This document shows, one piece after another, positions 53,843 to 63,159 of a DNA stretch of 64,000 nt. The position numbers and the translations under genes were made by a program. The DNA is taken from NCBI GenBank assembly GCA_021732005.1, contig JAKFVT010000003.1, positions 1-64,000 on the forward strand, written 5' to 3'. Numbering within the stretch: the stretch's first letter is position 1; each line of letters opens with the position of its first letter. The notes beneath the pieces are model-generated. The model had not been told where the DNA came from. It searched no databases and saw only the letters and a list, made by a program, of their open reading frames with translations. Source of the DNA: Mycobacterium sp. GTDB taxonomy: Bacteria; Actinomycetota; Actinomycetes; Mycobacteriales; Mycobacteriaceae.

Positions 53843-54810
53843 TGGCTCAACCGGATCCCTCGGTCACCCGCATCGCGGGGCCGTGGCGGCATTTCGACGT
53901 TCACGCCAACGGAATCCGGTTTCACTGTGTCGAATCGACCGAAGGCGGTGATCCGCGCGCCGAGTCGGCGGCGGGCGCGTCGCGGCCGCTGGTGATCCTG
54001 CTGCACGGTTTCGGCTCGTTCTGGTGGTCGTGGCGCCACCAGCTGCGCGGCCTGTCCGGAGCCCGGGTGGTGGCCGTCGATCTGCGCGGGTACGGCGGCA
54101 GCGACAAGCCGCCGCGCGGCTACGACGGCTGGACGCTCGCCGGCGACACCGCCGGGTTGATTCGGGCGCTCGGCCACAGCTCGGCCACGTTGGTGGGGCA
54201 CGCCGACGGCGGGTTGGTGTGCTGGGCGACGGCCGTGTTGCACCCGCGGGCGGTGCGGGCGATCGCACTGGTGAGTTCGCCGCATCCCGCCGCGCTGCGC
54301 GCCTCAGCGCTCGGCCGGCGCGACCAGGGCCGCGCACTGCTGCCGACGCTGCTGCGCTATCAGCTTCCGATCTGGCCCGAGCGCGCCCTCACCCGGCGCA
54401 ACGCCGACCTTCTCGAACACCTGGTGCGCAGTCGCGCATCCGGCAAATGGCTTGCCTCCGAGGACTTTTCCGAAACCATCGCGCACATGCGCCGGGCCAT
54501 CCAGATCCCGTCAGCGGCGCACTCCGCGCTGGAGTACCAGCGTTGGGCGGTCCGCAGCCAATTGCGCAGCGAGGGTTGGCGATTCATGAAGCTGATGAAC
54601 CGTCCGCTCGTCGTTCCGCTGTTACACCTGCGCGGCGACGCAGACCCCTATGTGCTCGCCGACCCGGTCGACCGCACCCAGCGTTACGCGCCGCGCGGCA
54701 GGTTCGTGTCGGTCTCCGGCATCGGGCACTTCGCCCACGAAGAGGCCCCCGACGAGGTCAACGAACACCTGCGGAGGTTCCTCGGGCAGGTCTACGACAC
54801 CGCTAGGTGA
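53842..54810 (+). CDS. ephE: Alpha/beta hydrolase, EphE-like
   Basis: The 322-residue protein is a close match to Rv3670 (EphE) as I recall it. It has LLHGFGSFWWSWRHQL (oxyanion region), VDLRGYGGSDKPPRGYDG and GIGHFAHEEAP with the C-terminal His. The nucleophile elbow reads LVGHADGGLVCW, so the position normally held by Ser or Asp (G-x-Nuc-x-G) is Ala with Asp next to it. This may mean a shifted nucleophile or loss of classical epoxide hydrolase activity. It starts at the ATG at 53842 (TGATG with the previous gene). Confidence 0.85.
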   Translation: MAQPDPSVTRIAGPWRHFDVHANGIRFHCVESTEGGDPRAESAAGASRPLVILLHGFGSFWWSWRHQLRGLSGARVVAVDLRGYGGSDKPPRGYDGWTLAGDTAGLIRALGHSSATLVGHADGGLVCWATAVLHPRAVRAIALVSSPHPAALRASALGRRDQGRALLPTLLRYQLPIWPERALTRRNADLLEHLVRSRASGKWLASEDFSETIAHMRRAIQIPSAAHSALEYQRWAVRSQLRSEGWRFMKLMNRPLVVPLLHLRGDADPYVLADPVDRTQRYAPRGRFVSVSGIGHFAHEEAPDEVNEHLRRFLGQVYDTAR

Positions 54811-55990
54811 CGCAGGCCCCGGTGGGCACCTTGGCGGTGTTGCCGATCTTGGCCAGCTGACGCGACACCTCGTTGGCCGTCAGCACGAACCCGGTGTCGT
54901 TGTCGTCCACCGCGGCGCCGAACACCACACCGAGCACCTGGCCCGCCCGGTTGATCATCGGCCCGCCCGAGTTGCCTTGGCGCACAGTCCCTCTGATCGT
55001 GTAGACCTCGCGGTTGACCGTCGTCGTGCGGTAGATGTCCGGTCCGTTGAGCTCGATGGTCTCACGCACCCGCGCGGGAGTCGCCGCGAACTCGCCGCCA
55101 CCGGGGTAACCCAGCACCACCGCGTCGGTGCCGGATTTGGCCGGCTGGTCGGCGAACACCAGCGGGCGCTGCGGCAGGTTCGGGACGTCCAGGATCGAGA
55201 TGTCCTCGTTGGGGTCATAGGAGACCACGGTCGCGTCGTAGGTCTGCCCTTCGGCTTCGACGGTGACGCTTTCCGATCCGGCCACCACGTGCGCGTTGGA
55301 CATCACCCGGTTCGGCGCGATCACGAAACCGGTGCCCTCCAGCACCTTTTGGCATCCGGGCGCGACACCGCGGATCTTCACCACACTGGCACGCGCATTG
55401 CCGACGACCAGACTGTCGGCCAGCGAAGCGTCTGGGGCGTCCACGGCCTGGATAGGAGTGCGGCCGAAGGGCTGCAGGACATCCGGCAGACCGGAGGTGC
55501 GCAACAGTGCCGACATCCGCTTGGGCACCGCCTTGAGCCACTCCGGTGCGTACTTGTCCACTTCGGCAAGCACTTTCGAGCCGCGTGTGGCCGCGGCCAG
55601 GTTCGGTTGATCCGACGACGTCAACGGGCTGGCGAGCAGCCAGGCCGCGACCATCACCACCAGCAGCTGCACTGCCACGCCGATCACCGAGTCGACGGTG
55701 CGGACCGCGCGGTTGCGGATCGCGCCGCGTACCGCCCGGCCGAGCACGACGCCGGCCACCTCACCGACGACAACCAGAGCCAGAATTAAGAAGAGTGCGG
55801 CAAACAGCTTGGCCCGCGGCGAACTGATATGGCTGACGATGTGGGGAGCGAGCATCACTCCGGCGATGGCGCCGAGGATGACGCCGACGAACGACATCAG
55901 CGAGCCCAGCGCGCCGGACCGCCAGCCCGAGACGGCTGCCACCAATGCCACCGCAAGCACGGCGATGTCCAGCCATTGCGAACTCGTCAC
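54803..55990 (-). CDS. marP: Membrane serine protease MarP (acid resistance)
   Basis: The 395-residue protein has four N-terminal transmembrane helices (CvpA/colicin V-type, residues about 5-125) and a periplasmic trypsin-like domain. The catalytic residues appear as His in VMSNAHVVAG, Asp in NEDISILDVP and Ser in RQGNSGGPMI. MarP (Rv3671c) is needed for pH homeostasis and survival at acid pH, acting on peptidoglycan hydrolase RipA. The GTG at 55990 overlaps the Nudix stop (GTGA). Its 3' end overlaps the convergent ephE by 8 bp. Confidence 0.94.
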   Translation of the reverse strand: MTSSQWLDIAVLAVALVAAVSGWRSGALGSLMSFVGVILGAIAGVMLAPHIVSHISSPRAKLFAALFLILALVVVGEVAGVVLGRAVRGAIRNRAVRTVDSVIGVAVQLLVVMVAAWLLASPLTSSDQPNLAAATRGSKVLAEVDKYAPEWLKAVPKRMSALLRTSGLPDVLQPFGRTPIQAVDAPDASLADSLVVGNARASVVKIRGVAPGCQKVLEGTGFVIAPNRVMSNAHVVAGSESVTVEAEGQTYDATVVSYDPNEDISILDVPNLPQRPLVFADQPAKSGTDAVVLGYPGGGEFAATPARVRETIELNGPDIYRTTTVNREVYTIRGTVRQGNSGGPMINRAGQVLGVVFGAAVDDNDTGFVLTANEVSRQLAKIGNTAKVPTGACVT

Positions 55991-56790
55991 AGGGGCTCCT
56001 CACTGCTTCCGACGAGCGCCATGGCCTCGTCCAACTCCCGGACGTCTTCGCTGTTCCACGGTTGCGACCAACCGGCCACATCGAGCATCGCTGAGATTAC
56101 GTGTCCGGTGAACCCCCACACCAACATCTGGTTGAGCAGAAATGCCGGCCCCGCCAGCCCGCGTCCAGCCCCCGTGCGGTAAACCATCAGCCGGTTCTCA
56201 GGATTGATGAACGCCCGCACCGGAACTCGCGCGACGAGGGCGGTTTCACCGCTGTCGACGACGGCCACCGGCCCCGGATCCGGTGAGTACGCCAGCACTG
56301 GTACGACGTGAAAACCCGAGGGCGGGATGAACATTCGCTCGAGCACGGCGAGCGGATGCAGGCGGTCCGGGTCAATGCCGGTCTCCTCCTGCGCTTCTCG
56401 AAGCGCGGTGCCCACCGGTCCGTCGTCTCCCGGGTCGGCAGCCCCACCGGGGAATGCGGCCTGGCCGGCATGGTGGCGTAGCGAGCCGGCCCGCACCGTC
56501 AGCAACAGATCGGCGTCGTCGGGTAACCGCCCGTCGGTGTAACCGGAGCTCGGCCCGGAGAACAGCACGAGCACGGCGGCGTCGCGCGCATTGGTACCGG
56601 CCTCGCGCGCTTCGATAACCGCTGCCAACAGCTCAGGCGGAACCTTGCGGCGATAGGCATGCGGAACGCGGTCGACGTTGTCGACCAACGGTGCCAGCCA
56701 GGGCGGCCGGTACTCCGGGGTGAGGGCGCCGGAGCCTGCCGAGCGGGGAGAACCCTGGGTCACCGGCGCGTCTCTCTCGTCTGTCGTCAC
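55987..56790 (-). CDS. Nudix hydrolase, CoA-pyrophosphatase type (Rv3672c-like)
   Basis: The 267-residue protein carries a Nudix box in GGAADPGDDGPVGTALREAQEETGI, with the REAQEETG core intact, preceded by HHAGQAAFPGG, typical of the NudL/CoA-pyrophosphatase group. The first Glu of the classical box is Asp. It probably cleaves CoA or a CoA derivative to 4'-phosphopantetheine and 3',5'-ADP. The GTG start shares one base with the stop of the thioredoxin-like gene (TAGTG), and the stop overlaps marP. Confidence 0.9.
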   Translation of the reverse strand: MTTDERDAPVTQGSPRSAGSGALTPEYRPPWLAPLVDNVDRVPHAYRRKVPPELLAAVIEAREAGTNARDAAVLVLFSGPSSGYTDGRLPDDADLLLTVRAGSLRHHAGQAAFPGGAADPGDDGPVGTALREAQEETGIDPDRLHPLAVLERMFIPPSGFHVVPVLAYSPDPGPVAVVDSGETALVARVPVRAFINPENRLMVYRTGAGRGLAGPAFLLNQMLVWGFTGHVISAMLDVAGWSQPWNSEDVRELDEAMALVGSSEEPL

Positions 56791-57428
56791 TACACTGCAT
56801 TCTTCACCGCGGCAGCGATCTCGTCGGCACTGGTGAACGCCTGCGGCAGGATTTTGGCAACGCTACCGTCCGCGCGCAGTATGACGGTCGCGGGCATCAC
56901 GTTGGGCACTCCCAACGCCGCGGCGATCCGGCGCTGGCCGTCCTGCAGCGTGGGTAGCCGCACGCCGAGCTCGGCCAGTCGCAGCAGGCCGGCCGTCTCG
57001 TTCTCGTCCTGATGCACCGTCACCACGACAACGTCGGGCCCGACTCGGCGCTGGTAGTCCGCCATCGCGGGCAGTTCCTCCGCGCACGGCCCGCACCAAT
57101 AGGCCCAGAGGTTGAGCACCACCGTGCGACCGGCCAGCGCGTGGGCCACATCTACCTGCGCACCGTCGGCGGCACACTCGACGACGATGCCGCGCAACTC
57201 CTTCGGGCCGGGGTTGTCGGTCGCGGCCGGGCAGGGCGGCAGGTCGGCGCGCCGGCGCGGCTCGGCCAGCGCCTCGGGCGTGTCGGCGTCTCGGTGGGTC
57301 CGCGACACCTGGGTGCCCGGGGAACCGCCCGACCCCGACGGTGTGTCGCCGAGTTCGAGGGCAAACGCGGCGATCAGCGCTGCCGCCACAGCGAGTACCA
57401 CCAGCGTCCAGCGGGTCGACGTCGTCAT
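56790..57428 (-). CDS. Membrane-anchored thioredoxin-like protein (Rv3673c-like)
   Basis: The 212-residue protein has an N-terminal transmembrane helix (about 6-24), a Gly/Ser/Pro linker and a TlpA/ResA-type thioredoxin fold with the active site LWAYWCGPCAEELPAM and the cis-Pro region GVPNVMPATVIL. Two extra Cys residues lie in the linker (PPCPAA and VVECAADG). It probably reduces disulfides or supports cytochrome c maturation outside the membrane. The start is the ATG at 57428; the nth stop is 23 bp upstream. Confidence 0.9.
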   Translation of the reverse strand: MTTSTRWTLVVLAVAAALIAAFALELGDTPSGSGGSPGTQVSRTHRDADTPEALAEPRRRADLPPCPAATDNPGPKELRGIVVECAADGAQVDVAHALAGRTVVLNLWAYWCGPCAEELPAMADYQRRVGPDVVVVTVHQDENETAGLLRLAELGVRLPTLQDGQRRIAAALGVPNVMPATVILRADGSVAKILPQAFTSADEIAAAVKNAV

Positions 57429-57450
57429 CAGTGAAGTTCGGGCCAACAGG

Positions 57451-58263
57451 TCAGAGGCCGGCCAGGGCCAGCAGATGCTCGGTCTCGGGACCCTTGACCA
57501 GCGGCGCGGCGATCAACGGGTCGGTGGGCCCGAGCCCGAAGGACGGGCAGTCCTTGGCCAGCACGCACACTCCACAGGCCGGCTTTTTGGCATGGCAGAC
57601 CCGGCGGCCGTGAAAAATCACCCGATGGCTCAGTAATGTCCACTCGCGGCGCTCAATCAGATCGCCCACGATGTGTTCGACCTTGACCGGGTCTGCCTCG
57701 GCGGTCCACCGCCACCGGCGCACGAGCCGACCGAAATGGGTGTCGACGGTGATGCCGGGAATGTCGAAGGCGTTGCCCAGGATCACGTTGGCGGTCTTGC
57801 GGCCCACGCCCGGCAGCGTCACCAATTCGTCCAGAGTGCGCGGTACTTCGCCGTCGAACCGCTCGACGAGTTCCTGGCCCAGCCGGATCAGCGAATTCGC
57901 CTTGTTTCGGTAGAAGCCGGTGGGCCGGACCAGCTCCTCGAGTTCGGTCCGATCGGCCTGCGCGTAGTCGCGGGCAGTGCGGTACTTCTTGAACAGCGCC
58001 GGCGTGGTGCGGTTGACGCCCTTATCGGTGGACTGCGCCGACAGGATGGTGGCGACGGTCAGTTCGAGCGGGTTGGTGAAGTCGAGCTCGCAGTACACAT
58101 GCGGAAACGCTGTGGCCAAGGTGCGGTTCATCCGCCTGGCGCGCCGGACCAGGCCCAAATGGGTTTCGGAGTCCCACTTCTTTGCTTCCGCCGTGCTCGC
58201 GGCCGGCGGGGTCGCAGCGCCGCCAGCGGTCTTGCGCCTGGTTGACGGGCTGTTCGTGGTCAC
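57451..58263 (-). CDS. nth: Endonuclease III
   Basis: Nth removes oxidised pyrimidines and cuts abasic sites. The protein of about 270 residues has the helix-hairpin-helix [17 protein letters not shown] with the catalytic Lys (about residue 150), the catalytic Asp in [10 protein letters not shown], and a 4Fe-4S cluster motif C-x6-C-x2-C-x5-C in [17 protein letters not shown]. The GTG at 58263 gives a basic extension of about 25 residues before the part shared with M. tuberculosis Nth; a later start inside it is possible. Confidence 0.93.
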   Translation of the reverse strand: MTTNSPSTRRKTAGGAATPPAASTAEAKKWDSETHLGLVRRARRMNRTLATAFPHVYCELDFTNPLELTVATILSAQSTDKGVNRTTPALFKKYRTARDYAQADRTELEELVRPTGFYRNKANSLIRLGQELVERFDGEVPRTLDELVTLPGVGRKTANVILGNAFDIPGITVDTHFGRLVRRWRWTAEADPVKVEHIVGDLIERREWTLLSHRVIFHGRRVCHAKKPACGVCVLAKDCPSFGLGPTDPLIAAPLVKGPETEHLLALAGL

Positions 58264-58357
58264 GATGCAAGGGTACTGACTCCGGTCCGGCGAGCTGCGG
58301 ACCGACCGGTGACAATTCGTGATCCCGCTGAGACCTTGCGCGTGTTTACTTTCCCCC

Positions 58358-58657
58358 GTGACCTGGTTGCTCGCGGTATGTGTCCCCGGGCTTTTGATGC
58401 TGTCAACCTTCGGGTTGCAAAGACTGGAAGAGGCCTTGCGCGTTGATCGCACCGCCGCCGACGAGGTCACCGAATATCTCGAACGGGCCGCCACGACGCC
58501 GGCCGCGCAGGTTGCGCCGAGCGCCGAACCCGCGCCCCGATGGGCCGAAACACCGTCCCGACTGAGCGATGACGAGCCCGGTTTGCCCACGCGCTCACAC
58601 GCCTACGCACGTCCCAATCCGCAATTTCACCGGACTCAATACGCCAATCGTGTGTAG
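58358..58657 (+). CDS. Small membrane protein (Rv3675-like)
   Basis: The 99-residue protein has one N-terminal hydrophobic helix (about residues 2-20, [19 protein letters not shown]). An amphipathic helix follows ([24 protein letters not shown]), then a Pro/Ala-rich disordered tail ending [11 protein letters not shown]. This agrees with the short membrane protein upstream of crp in mycobacteria. The function is unknown. The GTG at 58358 was chosen because the hydrophobic helix begins right after it. Confidence 0.72.
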   Translation: MTWLLAVCVPGLLMLSTFGLQRLEEALRVDRTAADEVTEYLERAATTPAAQVAPSAEPAPRWAETPSRLSDDEPGLPTRSHAYARPNPQFHRTQYANRV

Positions 58658-58757
58658 CGTTGGCACGTCGAAAGACCGGCAACCACTAGACTGACCGTGC
58701 CCGGCCACACAGCTGGCCTGCGCATTTCATATCACCGAAGAGTTTAAGAGGGGCGAC

Positions 58758-59432
58758 GTGGACGAGATCCTGGCGAGGGCCGGAATCTTCCAGGGAGTTG
58801 AACCCAGCGCTGTTTCCGCGCTGACGAAACAGCTTCAGCCGGTTGACTTCCCGCGGGGACATACGGTCTTCGCCGAGGGCGAGCCCGGCGACCGGCTGTA
58901 CATCATCATCTCCGGGAAGGTGAAGATCGGCCGCCGTTCCCCGGACGGCCGGGAAAACCTGCTGACCATCATGGGTCCGTCGGACATGTTCGGTGAGCTG
59001 TCCATCTTCGACCCGGGCCCGCGGACGTCCAGTGCCACCACCATCACCGAGGTGCGCGCGGTCTCCATGGACCGCGATGCGCTGCGGGCGTGGATCGCCG
59101 ACCGGCCGGAGATCGCCGAGCAGTTGCTGCGGGTGTTGGCTCGCCGCCTGCGCCGCACCAACAACAACCTCGCCGACCTCATCTTCACCGACGTCCCGGG
59201 GCGGGTCGCCAAGCAGCTGCTGCAGCTGGCTCAGCGATTCGGCACCCAGGAGGGCGGCGCGCTGCGGGTCACCCATGACCTCACGCAGGAGGAGATCGCC
59301 CAGCTGGTGGGCGCCTCGCGCGAGACGGTCAACAAGGCGCTGGCCGATTTCGCCCACCGCGGGTGGATCCGCCTGGAGGGCAAGAGTGTGCTGATCAGCG
59401 ACAGCGAGCGGCTGGCCCGCCGAGCGAGGTAA
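58758..59432 (+). CDS. crp: cAMP receptor protein, CRP/FNR-family global regulator
   Basis: The 224-residue protein has a cyclic-nucleotide-binding domain ([18 protein letters not shown] and the phosphate-binding [15 protein letters not shown]), a long dimer helix and a winged helix-turn-helix with recognition helix in [21 protein letters not shown]. It matches Rv3676, which regulates whiB1, rpfA, serC and others. The start is a GTG at 58758. Upstream, GTG-N8-CAC within CGTGCCCGGCCACACA (near 58697-58712) is a weak CRP-like dyad compatible with autoregulation. The window also encodes a cAMP-making cyclase. Confidence 0.96.
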   Translation: MDEILARAGIFQGVEPSAVSALTKQLQPVDFPRGHTVFAEGEPGDRLYIIISGKVKIGRRSPDGRENLLTIMGPSDMFGELSIFDPGPRTSSATTITEVRAVSMDRDALRAWIADRPEIAEQLLRVLARRLRRTNNNLADLIFTDVPGRVAKQLLQLAQRFGTQEGGALRVTHDLTQEEIAQLVGASRETVNKALADFAHRGWIRLEGKSVLISDSERLARRAR

Positions 59433-59436
59433 GCGC

Positions 59437-59485
59437 GATTTGGGCGCGGTTTCGTTCGCTGAGCGACGGTTTGCGCGCCGAAATC
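59437..59485. terminator. Inverted repeat between convergent crp and MBL genes
   Basis: GATTTGGGCGCG (59437-59448) and CGCGCCGAAATC (59474-59485) pair over 12 bp with one mismatch; the loop contains a further TCGCT/AGCGA stem. The element spans the 51-bp convergent gap and probably ends both transcripts. Confidence 0.5.
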
Positions 59486-60254
59486 ACGCGCGCAGATAGT
59501 CCATCTGGGCGCGCACCGATTTCTCGGCGGCGTCCCACAGTTTCTGGTCGACGTCGGTGTACACGTGCTCGACGACCTCGCGTGCTGTGGCATCCTCCCC
59601 GAGCACCCGCAGGGCCTGGCGTACCTGGTCGAGCCGTTCTTCGCGGTGCGACAGATACAGGGTGGTGACGGCTTCGAGGTCGTCGAGGTCGGGGCCATGC
59701 CCCGGCAGCACGGTGCGAGGCCCGAGTCCCTGCAGCCGGCGCAGCGAATCCAGGTACTGGGTCAGGCTGCCGTCCTCGTCGTCGATGACGGTGGTGCCAC
59801 GGCCCAGCACGGTATCGGCGGTCAACACGGCGCCGTCGACCAGGAACGACAGCGAGTCCGCGGTGTGGCCGGGGGTGGCCATCACCGTGATCCGCAGGCC
59901 GGCGGCGTCGATGACTTCGCCGTCGCTCAGCGGTCCGCCGAGCCCGCGCAGGAACCCGCTGCCCACCGAGCGGACCACCGCCCCGGTCCGGTCGACGATC
60001 TTGTCGATGCCGCCGGTGTGGTCCTCGTGCTTGTGACTGATCAGCACCAGCGAAATGGTGCCGAGCTCGGCGAGCCTGCCGATGTGCTCGTCGTCGTCGG
60101 GACCCGGGTCGACGATCACCATCTCGGCGCTGCCGGGACCGCGCAGCACCCACGTATTCGTGCCGTCCAGCGTCATGATCCCCGGGTTGTTGCACAGGAG
60201 TACCGAGGCCGTGTCGGTTACCGGCCGCAGAATCCCGTACGCCGGATGGGTCAT
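59484..60254 (-). CDS. MBL-fold hydrolase (Rv3677c-like)
   Basis: The 256-residue protein has the metallo-beta-lactamase motif LISHKHEDHTGGI (HxHxDH), a third His in TPGHTADSLSF, the bridging Asp in LTADTVLG and a fourth His in VLPGHGPDL. A C-terminal LACTB2-like domain follows (YLSHREERLDQVRQAL). Relatives in mammals are endoribonucleases or glyoxalase-II-like thioesterases. The ATG at 60254 overlaps the RidA stop (ATGA), so it belongs to the DUF4177-RidA-MBL operon. Confidence 0.9.
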   Translation of the reverse strand: MTHPAYGILRPVTDTASVLLCNNPGIMTLDGTNTWVLRGPGSAEMVIVDPGPDDDEHIGRLAELGTISLVLISHKHEDHTGGIDKIVDRTGAVVRSVGSGFLRGLGGPLSDGEVIDAAGLRITVMATPGHTADSLSFLVDGAVLTADTVLGRGTTVIDDEDGSLTQYLDSLRRLQGLGPRTVLPGHGPDLDDLEAVTTLYLSHREERLDQVRQALRVLGEDATAREVVEHVYTDVDQKLWDAAEKSVRAQMDYLRA

Positions 60255-60706
60255 TCCACCTCGGCGATGAGCTCGACCTCCACCGGCGCGTTCAGCGGCA
60301 GCTCGGACACTCCGACCGCGGAGCGGGCGTGCGCGCCGGCCTCGCCGAACACCTCACCCAGAAGGTCCGAGGCCCCGTTGATGACGCCGGGCTGACCGGT
60401 GAATCCCGGCGCCGACGCGACGAACCCGACCACCTTGACCACCCGCGTCACGTTGTCGAGGCCCACCAGCGCGTCGATCGCGGCCAGGGCGTTCAGCGCG
60501 CACAGCCGGGCGGCCTGTTTGGCCTGCTCGGGGGTCACCTCAGCGCCGACCTTGCCGGTCAGGTTGAGGCTGCCCGCCTCCATCGGCAGCTGCCCGGCGG
60601 TGTAGACGAGATTGCCGGTCCGGACCGCGGGCACGTAGGCCGCCAGCGGCTTGACCACGGTCGGCAGGGTCAGCCCGAGCTCGGCGAGCCGCTGGGATGC
60701 AGTCAC
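60251..60706 (-). CDS. RidA-family enamine/imine deaminase (Rv3678c-like)
   Basis: The 151-residue protein is a RidA/YjgF homologue. TGNLVYTAGQLPM carries the conserved Gly/Gln, ARLCALNALAAIDALVG the middle helix, and VGVSELPLNAPVEVELIAE the C-terminal strand. The usual active-site Arg near RSAVGV is present (HARSAVGVSEL). RidA proteins hydrolyse reactive enamines released by PLP enzymes. The GTG at 60706 overlaps the DUF4177 stop (GTGA). Confidence 0.9.
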   Translation of the reverse strand: MTASQRLAELGLTLPTVVKPLAAYVPAVRTGNLVYTAGQLPMEAGSLNLTGKVGAEVTPEQAKQAARLCALNALAAIDALVGLDNVTRVVKVVGFVASAPGFTGQPGVINGASDLLGEVFGEAGAHARSAVGVSELPLNAPVEVELIAEVE

Positions 60707-60864
60707 TTAGGGCGCTTCAGGTACGCGACGTGCTGTTCACCGGTGGGACCCGGAAGGACCGCGACCAGTTCCCAGCCGTCGGCGCCCCACTGGTCGAGGA
60801 TCTGCTTGGTGGCGTGGGTCAGCAGGGGCACCGTGGCGTATTCCCATGTCGTCGGTTGGCTCAT
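60703..60864 (-). CDS. Small DUF4177 protein (Rv3678A-like)
   Basis: This 53-residue protein reads MSQPTTWEYATVPLLTHATK at the start, then ILDQWGADGWELVAVLPG and HVAYLKRPK, the complete DUF4177 pattern (WEY..., GW-ELV, FKRP). Its ATG is at 60864 and its TGA overlaps the RidA start (GTGA). It is easily missed because of its size. The function is unknown; many copies sit beside RidA or ATPase genes. It is divergent from the Get3-like pair with 65 bp between starts. Confidence 0.85.
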   Translation of the reverse strand: MSQPTTWEYATVPLLTHATKQILDQWGADGWELVAVLPGPTGEQHVAYLKRPK

Positions 60865-60929
60865 GGCCGAAGCTTAACGCCGGGTACCAATCCCGCAGGG
60901 GGCCGCGGGGGCTTGGCTAGCATGCACTG

Positions 60930-61949
60930 ATGGCGACCACATCGAGCGACGGAAGCTCCCTGGCCTGGCCCTCCCGCCTGACCAAGGCGCGGCTGCACTT
61001 CGTGACCGGCAAGGGCGGCACCGGCAAGACCACGGTCGCGGCGGCGCTCGCGCTGACCTTGGCCGCCGGCGGCCGCAGGGTGCTACTGGTGGAAGTCGAA
61101 GGGCGGCAAGGCATTGCGCAGTTGTTCGACGTTCCGCCGCTGCCCTACGAGGAACTGAAGATCGCCACCGCCGAGGGCGGCGGCCACGTCAACGCGCTGG
61201 CTGTCGACATCGAGGCGGCGTTCCTGGAATACCTCGACATGTTCTACAACCTGGGCCTGGCCGGCCGGGCGATGCGCCGGATCGGCGCCATCGAGTTCGC
61301 GACGACGATCGCGCCGGGCCTGCGGGACGTCCTGCTCACCGGCAAGATCAAGGAGTCGGTGGTGCGACTGGACCGCAACAAGCGTCCGGCGTACGACGCG
61401 ATCGTCGTCGACTCGCCCCCGACCGGCCGGATCGCCCGGTTCCTCGACGTCACCAAGGCCGTCTCGGACCTGGCCAAGGGCGGCCCGGTGCACTCGCAGG
61501 CCGACGGCGTCGTCAAGTTGCTGCACTCCGAGCAGACCGCAATCCACTTGGTCACCCTGCTCGAGGCGCTGCCGATCCAGGAGACCATCGAGGCCATCGA
61601 GGAACTCAAAGGACTCGGCCTGCCCATCGGCAGCGTGATCGTGAACCGCAACATCCCGCCGTTCCTGCCGCCCGACGACCTCGCGAAGGCCGCCGAGGGC
61701 GACATCGATGCCGACGCGGTCCGCGCCGGGCTCGACAAGGTGGGCATCAATCTGGCCGACGACGACTTCGCCGGGTTGCTGACCGAGACCATCGAGCACG
61801 CCAGCCGGATCAAGGCCCGCGCCAAGAGCGCCGAGCAACTCGACCGCCTCGAGGTTCCGCGACTGGAGCTACCGACGATCGCCGACGGCGTGGATCTGGG
61901 AAGTTTGTACGAACTTGCGGAAACGCTTGCGCAGCAAGGCGTCCGGTGA
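60930..61949 (+). CDS. bagA: Get3/ArsA-like ATPase A (Rv3679-like)
   Basis: The 339-residue protein has the deviant Walker [10 protein letters not shown] (27-35) of the ArsA/Get3/MinD family, switch I-like [12 protein letters not shown] and switch II-like [16 protein letters not shown]. Its M. tuberculosis counterpart forms a complex with Rv3680 (named BagA and BagB, bacterial Get3-like), needed for growth with glycerol and for resistance to nitric oxide-type stress. No arsenic-binding Cys cluster is visible. The ATG is at 60930. The stop overlaps a small coupled frame that leads to bagB. Confidence 0.9.
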   Translation: MATTSSDGSSLAWPSRLTKARLHFVTGKGGTGKTTVAAALALTLAAGGRRVLLVEVEGRQGIAQLFDVPPLPYEELKIATAEGGGHVNALAVDIEAAFLEYLDMFYNLGLAGRAMRRIGAIEFATTIAPGLRDVLLTGKIKESVVRLDRNKRPAYDAIVVDSPPTGRIARFLDVTKAVSDLAKGGPVHSQADGVVKLLHSEQTAIHLVTLLEALPIQETIEAIEELKGLGLPIGSVIVNRNIPPFLPPDDLAKAAEGDIDADAVRAGLDKVGINLADDDFAGLLTETIEHASRIKARAKSAEQLDRLEVPRLELPTIADGVDLGSLYELAETLAQQGVR

Positions 61950-62020
61950 GCCGTCCGATGAGCGAAGCGAAGAGGACAGATCAGGCGGAAGCGAAGACGA
62001 CCATGAGGGGAAGCCGGTAA
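61946..62020 (+). CDS. Possible 24-residue linking ORF between the two Get3-like genes
   Basis: A frame starts at a GTG that overlaps the bagA stop (GTGA, 61946-61949) and ends at a TAA sharing its last base with the bagB ATG (TAATG, 62018-62022). The encoded peptide ([20 protein letters not shown], then RGSR) is charged and has no homologue that I know. Its geometry would let ribosomes pass from bagA to bagB. It may be a translational bridge and not a functional protein. Confidence 0.4.
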   Translation: MSRPMSEAKRTDQAEAKTTMRGSR

Positions 62021-63156
62021 TGAGCACTACTCCCCCAGTACTCGACATGAAGTCGATCCTGGCCGACAGGTCCAACCGGGTCGTGGTGTGTTGTGGCGCC
62101 GGTGGCGTCGGCAAGACCACCACCGCGGCGTCGATGGCGTTGCGCGCCGCCGAATACGGCCGCACCGTCGTGGTGTTGACCATCGATCCCGCCAAGCGGC
62201 TGGCGCAGGCCTTGGGAATCGAGGAGCTCGGCAACACCCCGCAGCGGGTACCGCTGGCTCCGGAGGTGACCGGTGAGCTGTACGCGATGATGCTCGACAT
62301 GCGCCGGACGTTCGACGAGATGGTGGTCGAATACTCGGGATCCGAACGCGCACAGTCGATTCTGGACAACCAGTTCTACCAGACCGTCGCCACATCGCTG
62401 GCCGGTACGCAGGAATACATGGCGATGGAGAAACTCGGCCAGCTGCTCGGGCAGGACCGCTGGGATCTGGTGGTGGTGGACACCCCGCCGTCGCGCAACG
62501 CCCTGGACTTCCTGGACGCACCGAAGCGGCTCGGCAGCTTCATGGACGGCCGCCTCTGGCGATTGCTCCTGGCGCCCGGTCGCGGCTTCGGCAAGCTGGT
62601 GACCGGAGTCGTCGGCCTGGCGATGAAGGCGATGTCGACCATCCTCGGTTCCCAGATGCTTTCGGACGCTTCGGCGTTCGTGCAATCACTGGATTCGACG
62701 TTCGGCGGTTTCCGCGAGAAGGCCGACCGCACCTACGAATTACTCAAGCGGCGCGGCACTCAGTTCGTGGTGGTGTCGGCGGCTGAGCCGGATGCGCTTC
62801 GCGAGGCGTCCTTCTTCGTCGACCGGCTCTCGGCGGAGGGCATGCCGTTGGCGGGGCTGATCCTCAACCGCACCCACCCGACGCTGTCCTCGCTCACCGT
62901 GGAGCGCGCCATCGACGGCATCGAGGAGTTGGAAGCCGCCGGCCCCGACAACAACGGGAATCAACTTGCCGCGGCGGTGCTGCAGATCCACGCGGACCGG
63001 GCGCAGACCGCCAAGCGGGAGGTGCGGTTGTTGTCGCGGTTCACGGGCGCCAATCCGCATGTGCCGGTGGTTGGCGTGCCCTCATTGCCGTTCGATGTGT
63101 CGGATCTCGACGCCTTGCAGGCGATCGCCGATCAGATCACGGGAGAGACCGCGTAA
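62020..63156 (+). CDS. bagB: Get3/ArsA-like ATPase B (Rv3680-like)
   Basis: The 378-residue protein has deviant Walker [10 protein letters not shown] (26-34), [12 protein letters not shown] after strand 2 (typical of Get3/ArsA), and [20 protein letters not shown] as switch II. It pairs with the preceding ATPase. I chose the ATG at 62020 because it gives [16 protein letters not shown], the N-terminus shared with Rv3680, and GAGGGGA lies upstream; the frame from 61915 reads through bagA in another frame. A strong terminator follows at once. Confidence 0.92.
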   Translation: MSTTPPVLDMKSILADRSNRVVVCCGAGGVGKTTTAASMALRAAEYGRTVVVLTIDPAKRLAQALGIEELGNTPQRVPLAPEVTGELYAMMLDMRRTFDEMVVEYSGSERAQSILDNQFYQTVATSLAGTQEYMAMEKLGQLLGQDRWDLVVVDTPPSRNALDFLDAPKRLGSFMDGRLWRLLLAPGRGFGKLVTGVVGLAMKAMSTILGSQMLSDASAFVQSLDSTFGGFREKADRTYELLKRRGTQFVVVSAAEPDALREASFFVDRLSAEGMPLAGLILNRTHPTLSSLTVERAIDGIEELEAAGPDNNGNQLAAAVLQIHADRAQTAKREVRLLSRFTGANPHVPVVGVPSLPFDVSDLDALQAIADQITGETA

Positions 63157-63159
63157 AGA

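Noticed and set aside
61915..62019. N-terminal extension of the second Get3-like protein
   Set aside because: The extra 35 residues are charged filler read from the end of bagA in another frame; the conserved N-terminus starts at 62020.
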